A DNA stretch of 64,000 nucleotides from Pseudomonas fluorescens (GTDB lineage Bacteria; Pseudomonadota; Gammaproteobacteria; Pseudomonadales; Pseudomonadaceae): positions 124,001 to 188,000 of the forward strand of contig NZ_VCNJ01000014.1 in the NCBI RefSeq assembly GCF_005938625.1. Direction: 5' to 3'. Of this stretch, positions 28,444-37,410 are shown piece by piece (position 1 is the first letter of the stretch; each line of letters starts with the position of its first letter). Both the position numbers and the translations under genes were made by a program. Under the pieces are notes generated by a model. The model ran no database searches, was not told the origin of the DNA, and was given only the letters and a program-made list of their open reading frames with translations.

Positions 28444-30438
28444 ATGGATAAAATCAGATCTTCTCTGCTAGGTCTTCCGCGTCGAAGGAAGCGGCTTTTG
28501 CAGGTGGCTACCGATGTTGTGCTCGTGTGGATTGCTCTTTGGTTAGCGTTTATTGTGCGACTGGGCATTGATGATATGTATAACCCAATTAAGGTCCATT
28601 TCTGGCTTTTCGCTTTTGCACCGGTTGTCGCCATACCGCTTTTCATTCGTTTCGGCATGTATCGTGCAGTGATGCGCTACTTTGGCAATGATGCGCTTAT
28701 TGCGATTATCAAAGCTGTCAGTCTCTCATCCTTAATTCTGGCTGTCGTGGTGTATTGGTATAGCAATCATGAAGCTGTGGTTCCGCGATCAATCATTTTC
28801 AATTATTGGTGGCTCAGCATGGTCATCATCGGCGGGCTACGCCTCTGCATGCGTCAGTACTTTATGGGTGATTGGTTTACGGCAGCTCAGCATGTACCTT
28901 TTGCCAATCGTGAGGACGGGCTGACAAAAGTTGCAATTTACGGTGCTGGGGTTGCAGGTAATCAACTGGTTGCCGCGCTTCGCATGGGGCGTGTAATGCG
29001 TCCGGTGGCATTCATTGATGATGATCCAAGTATTTCAGACCGTTCGATTTCAGGACTTCAGGTTTACAAGCCCAAGCACATTCAGCAAATGATTGACGTG
29101 ACCGGAGCTCAAGAAATCCTTCTCGCCTTACCATCATCAACTCGCGCGAGGAGAAGGGAGATACTCAACCTCCTGGAAGGGTTCCCGCTTCACGTGCGAA
29201 GTGTCCCGAACTTCACAGATCTGGCTAGCGGCAGAGTCAAAGTTGAAGATATCCAAGAGGTTGATATAGCTGATTTATTGGGGCGCGACTCAGTACCTGC
29301 GCACCCCGACTTACTGGAACACTGCATCAAGGGAAAAGTGGTTATGGTTACCGGGGCGGGCGGTTCAATTGGCTCGGAGCTTTGCCGTCAAATTTTTTCT
29401 CTCGGACCAACTACTCTTTTGTTGTTTGAGCATAGTGAGTTCAATTTATACAGCATTCTCTCGGAATTGGAGCAGCGTTGCTGCCGCGAGTCGATTTCTG
29501 TTCAGTTATTGCCGATTTTAGGCTCCATTCGTCATCAGGATAAGCTTATTGATGTGATGAAGACTTGGCGAGTTGACACGGTCTACCACGCCGCTGCGTA
29601 TAAGCATGTACCCATGGTAGAACACAATATCGCAGAGGGAGTTCTTAATAATGTCATTGGTACGTTAAATACCGCGCAAGCTGCCCTGCAGACGGGAGTA
29701 TCAAACTTCGTACTTATTTCCACTGACAAAGCTGTGCGTCCCACCAATATCATGGGCAGTACCAAGCGACTTGCCGAGCTTACCTTGCAAGCCCTCAGTA
29801 GAGAGTTAGCGCCGATACTATTCGGTGAAAAGGGAAATGTGTCTCACGTCAACAGGACACGCTTCACCATGGTTCGCTTTGGCAACGTTCTGGGGTCTTC
29901 AGGTTCGGTAATTCCGCTATTTCATAGCCAGATCAAGCAAGGTGGACCGCTGACGGTCACGCATCCGAAAATCACCCGCTATTTCATGACCATTCCTGAA
30001 GCAGCTCAGCTTGTGATTCAGGCCGGATCGATGGGATTGGGCGGAGACGTTTTTGTTCTTGATATGGGAGAACCGGTTAGAATTGTTGAGTTGGCGGAGA
30101 AGATGATTCATCTGTCGGGCTTGAGTATCCGCTCGGACAGAAACTTGCAGGGCGACATATCTATCCAATTTACCGGGTTGCGTCCAGGCGAAAAGCTATA
30201 TGAAGAGTTGTTGATTGGTGACAATGTAGCGTCGACCCAGCACCCAATGATTATGAGTGCCAACGAGGATCACTTATCTTGGGATGTTCTCAAAGCTCGA
30301 TTAGCAGAGCTTCTCAGTGCCGTTGAGCAGGATGATTATTCGAGAGTACGTCAGTTGCTGCGTGACACGGTGAGCGGGTATACCCCTGACGGGGAAATCG
30401 TTGACTGGATTCACCAGCAGCGTCGCCTTGAGCCTTGA
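28444..30438 (+). CDS. wbpM: UDP-GlcNAc 4,6-dehydratase (large, membrane-anchored)
   Basis: This makes UDP-4-keto-6-deoxy-GlcNAc, the precursor of QuiNAc and FucNAc. From the ATG at 28444 the protein has 664 residues, the common length in Pseudomonas; GTG starts at 28378 and 28429 would lengthen it. Residues 15-140 hold about four transmembrane helices; then a nucleotide-binding VAIYGAGVAGNQLV; then the catalytic domain with VTGAGGSIGSELC. The active site reads STDKAVRPTNIMGSTKR, with Met where most SDRs have Tyr, a known trait of large WbpM homologues. A fragment of a second wbpM 3' end lies at 33888-33958. Confidence 0.95.
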   Translation: MDKIRSSLLGLPRRRKRLLQVATDVVLVWIALWLAFIVRLGIDDMYNPIKVHFWLFAFAPVVAIPLFIRFGMYRAVMRYFGNDALIAIIKAVSLSSLILAVVVYWYSNHEAVVPRSIIFNYWWLSMVIIGGLRLCMRQYFMGDWFTAAQHVPFANREDGLTKVAIYGAGVAGNQLVAALRMGRVMRPVAFIDDDPSISDRSISGLQVYKPKHIQQMIDVTGAQEILLALPSSTRARRREILNLLEGFPLHVRSVPNFTDLASGRVKVEDIQEVDIADLLGRDSVPAHPDLLEHCIKGKVVMVTGAGGSIGSELCRQIFSLGPTTLLLFEHSEFNLYSILSELEQRCCRESISVQLLPILGSIRHQDKLIDVMKTWRVDTVYHAAAYKHVPMVEHNIAEGVLNNVIGTLNTAQAALQTGVSNFVLISTDKAVRPTNIMGSTKRLAELTLQALSRELAPILFGEKGNVSHVNRTRFTMVRFGNVLGSSGSVIPLFHSQIKQGGPLTVTHPKITRYFMTIPEAAQLVIQAGSMGLGGDVFVLDMGEPVRIVELAEKMIHLSGLSIRSDRNLQGDISIQFTGLRPGEKLYEELLIGDNVASTQHPMIMSANEDHLSWDVLKARLAELLSAVEQDDYSRVRQLLRDTVSGYTPDGEIVDWIHQQRRLEP

Positions 30439-30688
30439 TTGTTAATAGCGTTTGGCCGCTGTGGTTCTTGCGGCCTTGGTTGCATCGTCTCATTTGTAGA
30501 AAGCACTGTATTCGATTTTTTATCAAATACATTATAAGTTTGAGCATAGAAGCTCCGCATCCGTAATGACTCATTTTACATTAAGCATGAGTGATACTTG
30601 GTGCATGGTTAAATACCTTCCAGAGGGAGGTACGTTTGTGAATCTGCGATGAGCGACGCTGATACGCTCCAATTCAAGAGAGTTTTAT

Positions 30689-32566
30689 ATGCGATTTTGG
30701 CAATTACGATCAGAGGGGTATTTTTTGTTAGTGGGCTTTCTTGTCTCGCTGGCGGTAACCCTTATGTATATAGTCCCTTGGTTGCCCGAGTTTCCTGGGG
30801 ATGATCTAGAGCACTCGTGGCAGTTGGGGATGAACTATGCTTCAGCGCATGGAATGTCATTTGGTCAGGATATATTGTTTACCTTTGGCCCCTTTAGTGC
30901 TGTTTATACGAAGAACTACTATCCAGGCCTTTTTGGATGGACTGTCGCGATTTCGTCATTTATAGGACTATTTTTATCTCTCTCATTTCTCAGAGTTACT
31001 TCAAAAAATATATCGGGTAGTATTTTTCTATTGGTCTGGGGAGGGTTGATTTCAGTTATTGCTAGCCTGTACTTGAGGGATGCGCTTTTTCTCATTGTAC
31101 CGTTCATGACGTTCCTTGTAATACGCATCGACTTCATTGAGGGGCGCTTGAGTGTACTAGCGGTGATGGGGTTGGTAGCTCTTGCATGTATTACTCTAGT
31201 AAAAGGCACTTTTGCTATATCTTCTATCGTGTTGCTAGGTTTGCTTTTTTTATTGCAGGCTCCTTGGAGAATAAGAGTCGCGCCCGTTATTATATATGTT
31301 TCAACGGTGATTGCTCTTTGGTTGGCCGCAGGGCAGACACTGCCGGGACTTGTCTCGCATGCTTTGGGAATTCTCCCTATTGTCTCTGGTTATACGGACG
31401 CAATGTCTACGACGGGGTCGATCTGGACGGTTTTGATCTACATTGTGGGATGTCTGTTGGCGCTACTGATCTCTCTGGGGTTTAAGAGTATTCCTACAAG
31501 TTTAGCGCTGGCAGCAACACTGTTTTTTTCCTTCAAAGGAGCTTATGTCAGACAGGATATCCACGAAATAATTGCAGCAGGCATGCTAGCACTAACATCT
31601 TGTATCCTGTTGGCGCTGTGGCTCAGGTGGTCAACTGTGGTATTGGCTGCAGTTTCAGTTTTGTTGAGTGTCGTAACTTACAATAATCAAATTGGTCTTC
31701 CCGTATCTGTGTTTTTTGGCGAGTTTAGGAGTCAAGCCCTGCGTAGCGTTAATAGCATTAGCAGTATGCTTTCAAATCCCGAGTCATTACGCGAAATATT
31801 TCTAAGTCGTATGAATGGGATGGCTAGTCAAAATGTGTTACCGCGGTTTGAGGGCACGGTAGATATATACTCATTTCGACAGGCATCACTTTTGGCGCAC
31901 AATGTTAACTGGACTCCGCGCCCCATTATCCAAAGCTATGCCGCTTATAATGGTATTCTTGCGCGAATTAACGCCGAATATTTAAGCAGGAATACTCGCC
32001 CTGCAAACTTGTTATTTAATATTGAACCTATTGACGGGAGATATTCAGCCATGGATGATGGCTTGAGTTGGCCTGAAATTTGGGCTAATTACGAGTTAAA
32101 AGATAGATTCTCTTCGGGGCTTCATTTTGTAAGTGCTGCACACAGTAAGGCAGTGGTTTTCGAAGATTCAAAAATCATACATGCAGATTTGGGAGAGGAA
32201 ATTGATGTTTCTGCCGAGAGTAGCGGTTTGCTCTGGGCTAATATCGATGTTAAGAAAAACCTTCTTGGAAAATTCGTAAGCCTAATTTTTCGCGCGCCGC
32301 GATTGTACATTGAACTGAAAACAATAGATGGAAAAACAGAAAGCTTTAGATACTTAGCTCAGGTAGGTACCGCAGGTTTCTTGCTATCACCAAAAATCTC
32401 ATCGACCGATGAATTTCAAACCATCTCAACTCGGATTGAATCTGGTGAATCCATAGTTCAATCCGTAACAAGCATTCGTATTTATCAGGAAGAGTCCTGG
32501 ATCAAAGCGTTCGACGAGAATATTGAAGTTAAATTGGCGCCAATGAAAATCGTTCTTGTACGATAG
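30689..32566 (+). CDS. Large membrane protein with C-terminal extracytoplasmic domain, GT-C-like
   Basis: This is a 625-residue protein. Residues 10-345 contain about ten hydrophobic segments; the first large loop carries PGDDLEHSWQLGMNYA, an acidic pair placed like the metal or catalytic acids of GT-C transferases. Residues about 350-625 are soluble and lack helices, probably periplasmic. The family is not recognised. It sits next to a GtrA-like gene, and GtrA genes often accompany a membrane sugar transferase that uses polyprenyl-phosphate sugars. AT-rich codon use unlike the flanking core genes indicates acquisition with the island. The ATG at 30689 follows AGAGAG. Confidence 0.6.
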   Translation: MRFWQLRSEGYFLLVGFLVSLAVTLMYIVPWLPEFPGDDLEHSWQLGMNYASAHGMSFGQDILFTFGPFSAVYTKNYYPGLFGWTVAISSFIGLFLSLSFLRVTSKNISGSIFLLVWGGLISVIASLYLRDALFLIVPFMTFLVIRIDFIEGRLSVLAVMGLVALACITLVKGTFAISSIVLLGLLFLLQAPWRIRVAPVIIYVSTVIALWLAAGQTLPGLVSHALGILPIVSGYTDAMSTTGSIWTVLIYIVGCLLALLISLGFKSIPTSLALAATLFFSFKGAYVRQDIHEIIAAGMLALTSCILLALWLRWSTVVLAAVSVLLSVVTYNNQIGLPVSVFFGEFRSQALRSVNSISSMLSNPESLREIFLSRMNGMASQNVLPRFEGTVDIYSFRQASLLAHNVNWTPRPIIQSYAAYNGILARINAEYLSRNTRPANLLFNIEPIDGRYSAMDDGLSWPEIWANYELKDRFSSGLHFVSAAHSKAVVFEDSKIIHADLGEEIDVSAESSGLLWANIDVKKNLLGKFVSLIFRAPRLYIELKTIDGKTESFRYLAQVGTAGFLLSPKISSTDEFQTISTRIESGESIVQSVTSIRIYQEESWIKAFDENIEVKLAPMKIVLVR

Positions 32567-32581
32567 GGTTAATTCCAATTG

Positions 32582-32604
32582 AGCCGTCCTTGGACGGCTT
32601 TTTT
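32582..32604 (+). terminator. Rho-independent terminator after the 30689-32566 gene
   Basis: AGCCGTCC and GGACGGCT pair around a two-base loop, followed by six T. It lies between the convergent gene ends. Confidence 0.88.
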
Positions 32605-32986
32605 ATCGGAACGTCAGATACTTGTGGCCGAAGTAACTGGTGATGATCGGTGCTGTTATTCCGATTAGATGAGCGATACTCTCTGCTCCTTTATCGAGTC
32701 CGATTAAAGGGAAGAAAACTTTAGCGAGGTACACACTGACAGTCCATGTTAAGGCTAAAGCGAAGATATTAACTATCAAGAAATAGCCTGCCTGATTAAG
32801 CGTAGGTTTAGTACTGTTCTGAAAAACCACCATTTTCATCAGGCAGAATCCTGAAGTCAAACCAATGAAAAATGCCAGTGCGACAGATGCTTCATAACTG
32901 AACCATATGGAGAACAGAAATCTCGAAGACCAATTCAGTAATGCAGACACCCCGCCGACAAACAAAAACCTACTTATTTCGTTCAT
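32603..32986 (-). CDS. GtrA-family membrane protein
   Basis: This 127-residue protein has four hydrophobic segments and the GtrA pattern: EISRFLFVGGVSALLNW at the start and ITSYFGHKYLTFR at the end. GtrA proteins are thought to flip or assist polyprenyl-phosphate-linked sugars across the inner membrane. A GtrA-family protein, Rv3789, lies beside dprE1/dprE2 in M. tuberculosis, so this one is a candidate partner for the lipid-linked arabinose made by the genes at 14175-17652. It directly abuts the methyltransferase gene upstream. The substrate is inferred. Confidence 0.8.
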   Translation of the reverse strand: MNEISRFLFVGGVSALLNWSSRFLFSIWFSYEASVALAFFIGLTSGFCLMKMVVFQNSTKPTLNQAGYFLIVNIFALALTWTVSVYLAKVFFPLIGLDKGAESIAHLIGITAPIITSYFGHKYLTFR

Positions 32987-33652
32987 CTACTGTTTTTGTC
33001 CGATCACAAAGAATTGTTTTCCGAAAAACTTCCAAAAAAATGGCATTTTCAGATATGCAGCTACAAAAGCTAGGGGAGGATTACCACCTCCTGACATGGT
33101 ATAGGGTAGGAATTTATCCGTCCTCCTCTTGATAGAGAATTGCTGAAGTGTTAGTGCTTCAGCCATGGATGCTCCGGTAATTGGAGTATAGTGGTCCCAA
33201 TAATCCCAGTATAAACCTGGCAGGTACTGGATGTTAGGACCGACACAAATAATTAGGCCTCCTTTTTTTAGCGCTCTATGCGCTTCTTTCAGGGTCTTGT
33301 CTATTAGATCCTTATCAGGCAAGTGTTCCAAGAAGTTGCTGGTAAAAACTACGTCCAATGACTCACTTTCGAGAGGCCAGGTCGTCGAGCAGTCTTGTTG
33401 TAAAAACTCAGACATTCCAGCAATTCGTTTACCACACTCTGGATTTAAGTCCATTGAGTATTTCTTTTGGGCTTTTATGTTTCTTGTGAACTCTCCCCAT
33501 CCAGCACCTAAGTCGAGGATGGTATGTTCGGGCATTATATATTTAGAAAAAATCTCGGAGCAGAGTAAGCTCCAAACTGCGTCACGATAAGTCTCTTTAC
33601 CTTCAAATCGAGCTTGATATTCATTTCGTAGAACTTCAGACCTATTATCCAT
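32987..33652 (-). CDS. Class I SAM-dependent methyltransferase
   Basis: This 221-residue protein has the AdoMet loop ILDLGAGWGEFTRNI, the acidic YSMDLN strand end, DVVFTSNFLEHLPD and KKGGLIICVGP. The target is unknown; the locus suggests a sugar. The ATG at 33652 is preceded by GAGAGAG and matches where such proteins begin. The frame continues upstream to 34066, but the extra 138 codons run over the wbpM scar and comEA leader and are probably not part of the gene. Stop and gtrA start abut. Confidence 0.75.
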   Translation of the reverse strand: MDNRSEVLRNEYQARFEGKETYRDAVWSLLCSEIFSKYIMPEHTILDLGAGWGEFTRNIKAQKKYSMDLNPECGKRIAGMSEFLQQDCSTTWPLESESLDVVFTSNFLEHLPDKDLIDKTLKEAHRALKKGGLIICVGPNIQYLPGLYWDYWDHYTPITGASMAEALTLQQFSIKRRTDKFLPYTMSGGGNPPLAFVAAYLKMPFFWKFFGKQFFVIGQKQ

Positions 33653-33887
33653 AAATACTCTCTCTTTTTTAGTCTCTGAGCTCGTTAGCGAGTAGCTGGG
33701 CGACTCTGTGGCTGAGCTCGTAGACGGTAAATTCCGGCGGGCACGAAAATACCATGCGGGACCAAATACTTCATAGCTGTCACCGGGTTGGAGCTCAAGA
33801 TTTTTCCATGACTGGACTGATAAGTGCTTCTCCGTCTGACCAGTTGCAACCGCATGAATCGATGATTTAGATAGGAGTTCAGCGGGG
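33653..33887. other. Short region without a recognised gene
   Basis: The minus strand is open in frame with the downstream methyltransferase and encodes a protein-like stretch (LELQPGDSYEVFGPAWYFRA) that is not recognised. It may be an eroded 3' end of another glycan gene. It has no credible start of its own. Confidence 0.3.
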
Positions 33888-33958
33888 TAGCGGTTTCGTT
33901 CTGACCCGACGGCGAAATCGTCGACTGGATCTACCAGCAACGCTGTCTCGAACCCTGA
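33888..33958 (+). pseudogene. wbpM: Remnant of a second wbpM 3' end
   Basis: The plus strand encodes PDGEIVDWIYQQ, then RCLEP and a TGA, which matches the last residues of the intact wbpM (PDGEIVDWIHQQ, RRLEP) ending at 30438. Nucleotide identity is high over about 55 bases; upstream the match decays with an in-frame stop. The fragment lies just before comEA, where wbpM normally ends in Pseudomonas, so it is probably the residue of the ancestral wbpM left after the segment 30440-33887 entered with a new wbpM copy. Confidence 0.8.
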
Positions 33959-34017
33959 TTGTTTCACATCCTGTAACGCTCGTATTTTTGACATCGCTCC
34001 ATCATGACCTACGTTTG

Positions 34018-34045
34018 GAGAGCAGCTTCGGAAAAGCTGCTTTCT
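34018..34045 (+). terminator. Hairpin after the wbpM remnant, before comEA
   Basis: AGCAGCTT (34021-34028) pairs with AAGCTGCT (34034-34041) around a five-base loop, followed by TTCTC. It may be the old wbpM terminator or part of the comEA leader; the T run is weak. Confidence 0.4.
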
Positions 34046-34068
34046 CAAACGATGATGGAGCGTCACTA

Positions 34069-34404
34069 ATGCGTACCGGTTACTTCTATTCTCTGATCTT
34101 TGCTTTCCTCACCAGCGCCTCGATCGCCGCTATTGCCGCACCTGTTGCGCCAGCGGAGTCGCCTAAAGCGCCTTTGGTCATGGATACAGCGGCACCTGCA
34201 CAAAGCGCAAAAGTCGATCCCAATGATGCCGACGCGGCGACGCTGCAAAAGGAACTGGCTGGAGTGGGTGAGGCCAAGGCGAAAGCGATTGTTGCCTATC
34301 GTGAAACAAACGGGCCGTTTTCATCAGTAGATGAGTTGCTGGAAGTGAAGGGGATTGGCAAAGCGATCCTGGATCGCAATCGCGACAAGCTGGAAGTCAA
34401 CTAA
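34069..34404 (+). CDS. ComEA-like helix-hairpin-helix DNA-binding protein
   Basis: This 111-residue secreted protein has a signal peptide (YFYSLIFAFLTSASIAAIAA), an Ala/Pro-rich linker, and a C-terminal double helix-hairpin-helix domain: VDPNDADAATLQKELAGVG, then ELLEVKGIGKAILDRNRDKL. ComEA proteins bind incoming DNA during natural transformation; in Pseudomonas the gene regularly follows wbpM and its role is not established. The ATG at 34069 follows GGAG. It marks the right border of the O-antigen island. Confidence 0.88.
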   Translation: MRTGYFYSLIFAFLTSASIAAIAAPVAPAESPKAPLVMDTAAPAQSAKVDPNDADAATLQKELAGVGEAKAKAIVAYRETNGPFSSVDELLEVKGIGKAILDRNRDKLEVN

Positions 34405-34424
34405 GCTTACTGTTCAACGCCAAG

Positions 34425-34450
34425 GGGGCCGGTCTTAGACCGGCCTTTTT
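34425..34450 (+). terminator. Rho-independent terminator after comEA-like gene
   Basis: GGCCGGTC and GACCGGCC pair around TTA, followed by five T. Confidence 0.9.
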
Positions 34451-34621
34451 CATTTGGCGCAGTGCTTGGCTGCGGGTGGGAGTGGAGAGGGCAGCCGTCG
34501 GACGATTTAAAATTACGGATATCATATTGCCTTTAGATTATGCCTATAATAATTTGCCGGGGCGTCGAGCCGACACGTCTCATCGGCAACTTCCTTCATC
34601 AAGCATTTCAGGAGCATTCTC

Positions 34622-35425
34622 ATGAATTCCGCACACTCCCAAGGTACTGCTCTCGTTACCGGCGCATCGTCCGGTATCGGTGCGGTTTACGCTCAGCGCC
34701 TGGCGGCGCGTGGCTTTGATCTGCTGCTGGTTGCCCGTGACAAGGATCGTCTGGAAAGCGCTGCGAGCCAGTTGCGTGATGCCCATGGCGTTCAGGTTGA
34801 AGTGCTCAAGGCCGATCTGACGCAGAAGGATGACGTGCTCAAACTCGAACAACGCCTGCGCAGCGATTCCAGCATCAGCTTGCTGGTCAATAACGCCGGT
34901 GTGGCGGCGGACGGATTGCTGGCCAACGCCGATATGGACCAGTTGGAGCGGTTGATCCAGCTGAACATCACTGCCGTCACGCGCCTGGCATCGGCGGCCG
35001 CCGCCAGTTTCGCCAAGGCCGGTCGTGGCACGATCATCAATATCGCCTCGGTGGTGGCGTTGTTTCCGGAACGCTTCAACGCCACCTACAGCGCTAGCAA
35101 AGCTTATGTACTGAGCCTGACCCAGTCGCTGAACACTGAACTCGAAGGCACCGGCGTGCAGATCCAGGCCGTGCTGCCGGGTGTGACCCGCACCGAAATC
35201 TGGGAGCGCTCCGGTATCGATGCCAGTGGCATTCCGGCAGAAATGGTCATGGACGCGGGCGAGATGGTCGATGCGGCGCTGGCCGGTCTGGATCAGGGCG
35301 AGTTGATCACCATTCCTTCGCTGCCTGACGCAAGCGAATGGCACGCCTTTGTTGCGGCTCGCCATGTCATGGCGCCGAACCTTTCTCGCAGTGTCGCAGC
35401 CCAACGCTACAAGTCCGGCAATTGA
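34622..35425 (+). CDS. Short-chain dehydrogenase/reductase
   Basis: This 267-residue SDR has TGASSGIGAVYAQRLA, LVNNAGVA and the catalytic YSASKAYVLSL. The NADP-type preference (basic residue after the first strand, VARDKDRL) and the LPGVTRTEIWERSG segment place it with the DltE/YqjQ-like reductases; the substrate is unknown. It lies 22 bases before a beta-ketoacyl synthase gene, so a role in modifying an acyl chain is possible. The ATG at 34622 follows AGGAG. Confidence 0.8.
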   Translation: MNSAHSQGTALVTGASSGIGAVYAQRLAARGFDLLLVARDKDRLESAASQLRDAHGVQVEVLKADLTQKDDVLKLEQRLRSDSSISLLVNNAGVAADGLLANADMDQLERLIQLNITAVTRLASAAAASFAKAGRGTIINIASVVALFPERFNATYSASKAYVLSLTQSLNTELEGTGVQIQAVLPGVTRTEIWERSGIDASGIPAEMVMDAGEMVDAALAGLDQGELITIPSLPDASEWHAFVAARHVMAPNLSRSVAAQRYKSGN

Positions 35426-35447
35426 ATTGATCAGAGGTCACCACGGT

Positions 35448-36722
35448 ATGGATTCGCGTCGAATAGTCGTCACGGGCATGGGCCTGGTTTCACCCTTGGG
35501 CAGCGATCTTGAAGTCGTATGGCAGCGTTTGCTGGCCGGGCGTTCTGGTTTGCGTAACTTGCCTGAGGCAACGGTCGCTGATTTGCCCACGCGAGTCGGC
35601 GGCGCGGTGCCGACACTGGAAGAGGACGCTGAAGCAGGTTTCGATCCGGATCGCGCCACGCCGCCCAAGGAGCAGAAGAAGATGGACCGCTTCATTCTGT
35701 TCGCCATGGAGGCTGCCCGACAGGCGCTGGAGCAGGCTGACTGGCATCCGTCGGAGAGCAAAAGCCAGGAACGTACCGCAACGATCATCGGCTCAGGTGT
35801 CGGTGGTTTCGGTGCGATTGCCGACGCCGTTCGCACCACCGACAGTCGTGGCCCTCGGCGTCTGTCACCGTTCACCATTCCCTCTTTTCTGGTCAATCTC
35901 GCGGCAGGGCACGTGTCCATTCAACACGGCCTCAAGGGACCTTTGGGGGCGCCGGTGACGGCGTGCGCTGCGGGTGTTCAAGCGATTGGCGACGCGGCAC
36001 GATTGATCCGCGCCGGTGAAGCGGATATTGCCGTGTGCGGCGGGGCAGAAGCGGCAATCGATCGAGTCAGCCTGGCCGGTTTCGCGGCGGCGCGAGCACT
36101 GTCCAGTGGCTACAACGACACCCCGCAACGCGCGTCGCGGCCGTTCGACAGCGGTCGCGACGGTTTCGTGATGGGCGAGGGCGCGGGGCTGCTGGTGATC
36201 GAATCTCTGGAACATGCTCTGGCCCGGGGTGCGAAGCCGTTGGCGGAACTGGTCGGATATGGCACGAGTGCCGACGCGTATCACCTGACGGCCGGGCCGG
36301 AAGATGGCAGTGGTGCGCGGCGGGCGATGACGCTGGCACTCGCGCAGGCGGGTATCGAGCCGGATCAGGTGCAGCACCTCAATGCCCACGCGACCTCGAC
36401 CCCGGTGGGCGACCTCGGCGAGTTGGCGGCGATCAAAGCGTTGTTCGGCACACAAAATAAAATCGCCGTGACCTCGACCAAGTCCGCCACTGGGCATTTG
36501 CTAGGCGCTGCCGGTGGGCTTGAAGCGATCTTCACGCTGCTGGCAATTCGTGATCAGGTGGTGCCGCCGACGCTGAATTTCGACAATCCCGATCCTGCGA
36601 GCGAAGGCGTGGACATTGTCCACGGCCAGGCTCGGCCCATGTCGATCGAATATGCGTTGTCCAACGGTTTCGGGTTTGGCGGGGTCAATGCCAGCGTGCT
36701 GTTCAAGCGCTGGCAGGCTTAG
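35448..36722 (+). CDS. fabF: Beta-ketoacyl-ACP synthase II (FabF-like)
   Basis: This 424-residue thiolase-fold enzyme condenses malonyl-ACP with acyl-ACP. The catalytic triad is visible: Cys in VTACAAGVQA, His in LNAHATSTPVGD and His in KSATGHLLGAAGG. The ATG at 35448 begins MDSRRIVVTGMGLVSPLG. It is not in the fabD-fabG-acpP cluster but paired with an SDR gene, so it may be an extra paralogue rather than the housekeeping FabF. Its end overlaps the convergent tetR-type gene by four bases. Confidence 0.85.
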   Translation: MDSRRIVVTGMGLVSPLGSDLEVVWQRLLAGRSGLRNLPEATVADLPTRVGGAVPTLEEDAEAGFDPDRATPPKEQKKMDRFILFAMEAARQALEQADWHPSESKSQERTATIIGSGVGGFGAIADAVRTTDSRGPRRLSPFTIPSFLVNLAAGHVSIQHGLKGPLGAPVTACAAGVQAIGDAARLIRAGEADIAVCGGAEAAIDRVSLAGFAAARALSSGYNDTPQRASRPFDSGRDGFVMGEGAGLLVIESLEHALARGAKPLAELVGYGTSADAYHLTAGPEDGSGARRAMTLALAQAGIEPDQVQHLNAHATSTPVGDLGELAAIKALFGTQNKIAVTSTKSATGHLLGAAGGLEAIFTLLAIRDQVVPPTLNFDNPDPASEGVDIVHGQARPMSIEYALSNGFGFGGVNASVLFKRWQA

Positions 36723-37273
36723 TCGCGGTTCTTGAGGTGATCGCGGGTGACATCGAGGATGCGTTGCGCAAACTCGGCATCCGCGACGCTGCGTGACAGC
36801 AGCAGCGCGCCGACCAGTGTCGACATGATGACGATGGCACGATCTGCGCTGTTCTCGCCTTCGAGGCTGTTTTCGATCTGCTCCAGTCGTGCGTTGAGGA
36901 CCACGTCGCTGGTGGGGCTTGGTTGTCCACGCAGACCCAGTTCGGAAGAAATGGTCGGCAAAGGACAGCCTTCATGCGGTGACGTTTGGTGCCATTGCGA
37001 CAGGTAGGTCTCGATAAAGACATCGAGTGGATGGTCCTGTGAAAAGATCTCAGCACACAAGCCGTCGACCTGGTCACCGGCCTCCTGCAAGGCCTTCTCG
37101 ACCAACTCGTCCTTGGATTTGAAATGTGAGTAGAAACCGCCATGGGTCAGACCCAGCGCTTTCATCAGGGGTTGCAGACCCGTAGCGCCGATGCCGTCCT
37201 TGCGAAAGCGTGCCGAAGCCTCCTTGATGATGCGCTGATGGGTCTGGGCTTTATGGTCCTGCGAGTAACGCAT
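36719..37273 (-). CDS. TetR-family transcriptional regulator
   Basis: This 184-residue repressor has the N-terminal helix-turn-helix IIKEASARFRKDGIGATGLQ, then ALGLTHGGFYSHFKSKDELV, the strongly conserved recognition-helix end. The rest is an all-helical ligand domain with a DHLKNRD tail. It is convergent with fabF (four-base overlap), so it does not share its promoter; the target is unknown, with the SDR-fabF pair as a reasonable guess. The Cys-Pro-Leu pattern EGCPLPTISSELG resembles AcuR/NemR-like members. Confidence 0.85.
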   Translation of the reverse strand: MRYSQDHKAQTHQRIIKEASARFRKDGIGATGLQPLMKALGLTHGGFYSHFKSKDELVEKALQEAGDQVDGLCAEIFSQDHPLDVFIETYLSQWHQTSPHEGCPLPTISSELGLRGQPSPTSDVVLNARLEQIENSLEGENSADRAIVIMSTLVGALLLSRSVADAEFAQRILDVTRDHLKNRD

Positions 37274-37383
37274 CTGGAACTCTCCGCAACAATGTCCCCA
37301 TCTTAACCAAGGAAAATTAAATGGTGACTGTACTTCTACTTCTTAAAAGCTTGCAGATAGGTCCAATCGCTATAAAAAGCGCA

Positions 37384-37406
37384 AACCCCGCCGATCAGGC
37401 GGGGTT
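37384..37406 (-). terminator. Terminator after the DUF2897 gene
   Basis: AACCCCGCC and GGCGGGGTT pair around five bases. Read on the minus strand it ends in TTT after the stem, and lies a few bases after the stop at 37411. Confidence 0.75.
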
Positions 37407-37410
37407 GTGT

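Noticed and set aside
33653..34066. N-terminal extension of the methyltransferase to 359 residues
   Set aside because: It would run through the wbpM remnant and the comEA leader; the internal ATG at 33652 has a ribosome site and matches the domain start.
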